The position numbers were made by a program, and so were the translations under genes. DNA of 6,460 bases from Hydrogenoanaerobacterium sp032017025 (GTDB lineage: Bacteria; Bacillota; Clostridia; Oscillospirales; Ruminococcaceae): contig NZ_DALZQO010000044.1 in assembly GCF_032017025.1 (NCBI RefSeq), forward strand, positions 1 through 6,460, in the 5' to 3' direction. Below, one piece after another: positions 5,640 to 6,460 of the stretch; within the stretch, counting starts at the first letter, position 1, and each line of letters opens with the position of its first letter. A model generated the notes under the pieces. That model searched no databases. It worked only from the letters and a program-made list of their open reading frames with translations, and was not told the DNA's origin.

Positions 5640-5687
5640 CTATTTACCATATTTTGATAAGCCTCTTGTTATTTCACACCCTACCAT
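5640..5687 (-). CDS. Possible 15-codon leader ORF before DUF6550
   Basis: An ATG at 5687 opens MVGCEITRGLSKYGK and stops at TAG (5640-5642), whose bases overlap the DUF6550 ribosome site (5636-5641). Only a weak GGAA precedes the ATG. It lies in the leader RNA of the predicted promoter. It could be chance, a remnant, or a leader peptide that couples translation into DUF6550. Confidence 0.2.
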   Translation of the reverse strand: MVGCEITRGLSKYGK

Positions 5688-5693
5688 GAACGT

Positions 5694-5701
5694 TTCCGGA
5701 A
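5694..5701. repeat. Short palindrome in the DUF6550 leader
   Basis: TTCCGGAA, a perfect 8-base palindrome, lies about where the RNA of the predicted promoter would begin. It could be a half-site for a regulator, but 8 bases can occur by chance. Confidence 0.25.
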
Positions 5702-5705
5702 GTCT

Positions 5706-5737
5706 ACTGTTATTATAGAAAACTTTTTGATAACAGT
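5706..5737. repeat. Inverted repeat lying across the DUF6550 promoter, operator candidate
   Basis: ACTGTTAT (5706-5713) and ATAACAGT (5730-5737) are perfect 8-base arms with 16 bases between them, 24 bases centre to centre. One arm covers part of the -10 box and the other part of the -35 box. There is no U-run on either strand, so it is not a terminator; a repressor operator is the natural reading. Confidence 0.5.
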
Positions 5738-5740
5738 CAA
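5712..5740 (-). promoter_or_regulatory. Near-consensus sigma-A promoter for DUF6550
   Basis: On the minus strand TTGACT (5740-5735) and TATAAT (5717-5712) are separated by exactly 17 bases: five of six and six of six consensus matches. RNA would start near 5705 and give a leader of roughly 78 bases before the DUF6550 ATG. The -35 box overlaps the stop codon of the TadE-like gene. Confidence 0.78.
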
Positions 5741-6285
5741 AATTTAGGCGTGTATCCGGCGCTGGTCTTGACCTTGATGGTCATGGGCGGCAGCAGCTTC
5801 CCGCCAAAGGATACGGGAACCTCCAGCAGAATGGTGCTGTCCGCTTCAAAACGGGCGGAAGCTTGGTCACCCGATGCAAGAGGCGCGTTTCGGATGTCCA
5901 CCTCCAGATTCCAGACCTTAAACTCCAGCTTGCCGTCCGGCGTGCGCTTTTCATGGTATCCGCTGCTATAAGAGAGTCCAAGGATGTTGTCCAGCCGGTC
6001 ATAAATATCGCCGTAATCGAGACTTTCCTCGAAATCTCCGGCATAGGGCTGGTAAGCGCCCGAATAGCCCTCCCGCACACCGTGGTACACATCATCGTAA
6101 TTCTCCACCACGGTGGAGATGACGGCGGCCTGCACTGCATCCCGCACACCCTGCGCCACAATCATCAGACGGAAGTATTCTGAAATGCCCGTGAAGATCA
6201 TGACCAGCGACAGGGTAATTGCGATAATGAGAGGAAAGCCCGCACCGTCTTTTCTCCGTAAAATTTGCTTGATTTTATCCGTCAT
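5737..6285 (-). CDS. TadE-like single-pass pilus-assembly-type protein
   Basis: 182 residues. The N-terminus is short and basic (TDKIKQILRRKDGAG, about 2-16), then one long hydrophobic helix (about 17-40, FPLIIAITLSLVMIFTG) that continues as an amphipathic helix (FRLMIVAQGVRDAVQAAVIS). This is the layout of TadE/TadF minor pseudopilins. The Glu five residues after a prepilin cleavage point is not evident, so processing by a prepilin peptidase is uncertain. The remainder is a soluble extracellular part with a Tyr/Asp-rich region (60-110) and beta strands at the end (LLEVPVSFGGKLLPPMTIKV). The ATG overlaps the upstream DUF4320 stop as ATGA, so the two are translationally coupled and probably make subunits of the same structure. 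Function in conjugative pili of Gram-positive ICEs is inference. Confidence 0.83.
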   Translation of the reverse strand: MTDKIKQILRRKDGAGFPLIIAITLSLVMIFTGISEYFRLMIVAQGVRDAVQAAVISTVVENYDDVYHGVREGYSGAYQPYAGDFEESLDYGDIYDRLDNILGLSYSSGYHEKRTPDGKLEFKVWNLEVDIRNAPLASGDQASARFEADSTILLEVPVSFGGKLLPPMTIKVKTSAGYTPKF

Positions 6286-6460
6286 TTCCAGTAAACCTCG
6301 CTCTTTCCCGCCGCATCTGCTCTCAGCGTAATCGGGAACGAGCCGAAGCCGCCAAACAGCCCGATGTTGGTTTGGTAGGTGACCGTTACCGTGACTTCCT
6401 CATTGAGCTGGATTCTGCCGGTTTCAGACCATTCCACGCTGGGAGAAAGCCCTGTCTTTT
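6282..6460 (-). CDS. DUF4320 family protein, C-terminal 58 residues (gene continues beyond the window)
   Basis: The minus-strand frame is open from the window edge to the TGA at 6282-6284 and encodes a C-terminus containing VEWSETGRIQLNEEVTVTVT, then NIGLFGGFGSFPITLRADAAG and KSEVYWK. The alternating strands and the end GKSEVYWK fit the DUF4320 family, TadE-like proteins found in Clostridia conjugative elements. The missing N-terminus would be expected to hold the membrane helix. Overlap by ATGA with the next gene supports a shared operon and matched production of the two proteins. The family name rests on recognition of the C-terminal pattern only. Confidence 0.72.
   Translation of the reverse strand, partial: KTGLSPSVEWSETGRIQLNEEVTVTVTYQTNIGLFGGFGSFPITLRADAAGKSEVYWK

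Noticed and set aside
5088..5657. 189-codon open frame on the plus strand
   Set aside because: Exactly opposite DUF6550; its hydrophobic, Arg/Gly-rich product is the mirror of the Pro/Glu/Thr-rich codons on the other strand.

Overview
The window looks like part of an integrative and conjugative element (ICE) of a gut-type Clostridia bacterium (Oscillospiraceae/Lachnospiraceae-like). The reasons are strong AGGAGG-type ribosome sites, a mix of GC-rich backbone and AT-richer cargo, and a row of conjugation-associated protein families (DUF3852, DUF6550, DUF4320, TadE-like) typical of Firmicutes ICEs. The lineage is an inference; there is no rRNA or housekeeping marker here.

Left part (1-2237, plus strand) is cargo. 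It holds the C-terminal part of an AraC-family regulator, a VOC/glyoxalase-fold protein 3 bases behind it, and a clear intrinsic terminator. A 68-residue protein with a KYxPL...E-I-E-x-I-L-G pattern follows, then a DUF5131 'three-Cys-motif' protein related to radical-SAM-like Fe-S enzymes. The AraC, VOC and DUF5131 genes are AT-richer than the conjugation genes; the 68-residue gene is GC-richer, so the cargo is itself mosaic. A 177-base gap (2238-2414) with a probable terminator separates it from the right part, which runs the opposite way.

Right part (2415-6460, minus strand, read from 6460 down) is a conjugation/pilus module. In transcription order: the end of a DUF4320 protein; a TadE-like single-pass protein overlapping it by ATGA; a near-consensus promoter with an inverted repeat lying on it; a DUF6550 membrane-anchored, disordered protein; an intrinsic terminator; a 561-residue secreted Trp-rich protein; a 156-residue cytoplasmic protein with a possible ADP-ribosyltransferase-like N-terminus; a hairpin; and the VirB2/TrbC-like pilin candidate DUF3852. 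Five of the six are predicted to be exported or membrane-inserted, so the module probably builds or decorates the cell-surface part of the mating apparatus.

The points most worth a second look are the promoter/operator before DUF6550, the 156-residue protein inside the transfer operon, the sharp AT-rich block in the secreted-protein gene, and the DUF5131 gene without its usual partner. No CRISPR array, tRNA, rRNA, insertion sequence or attachment site was seen.
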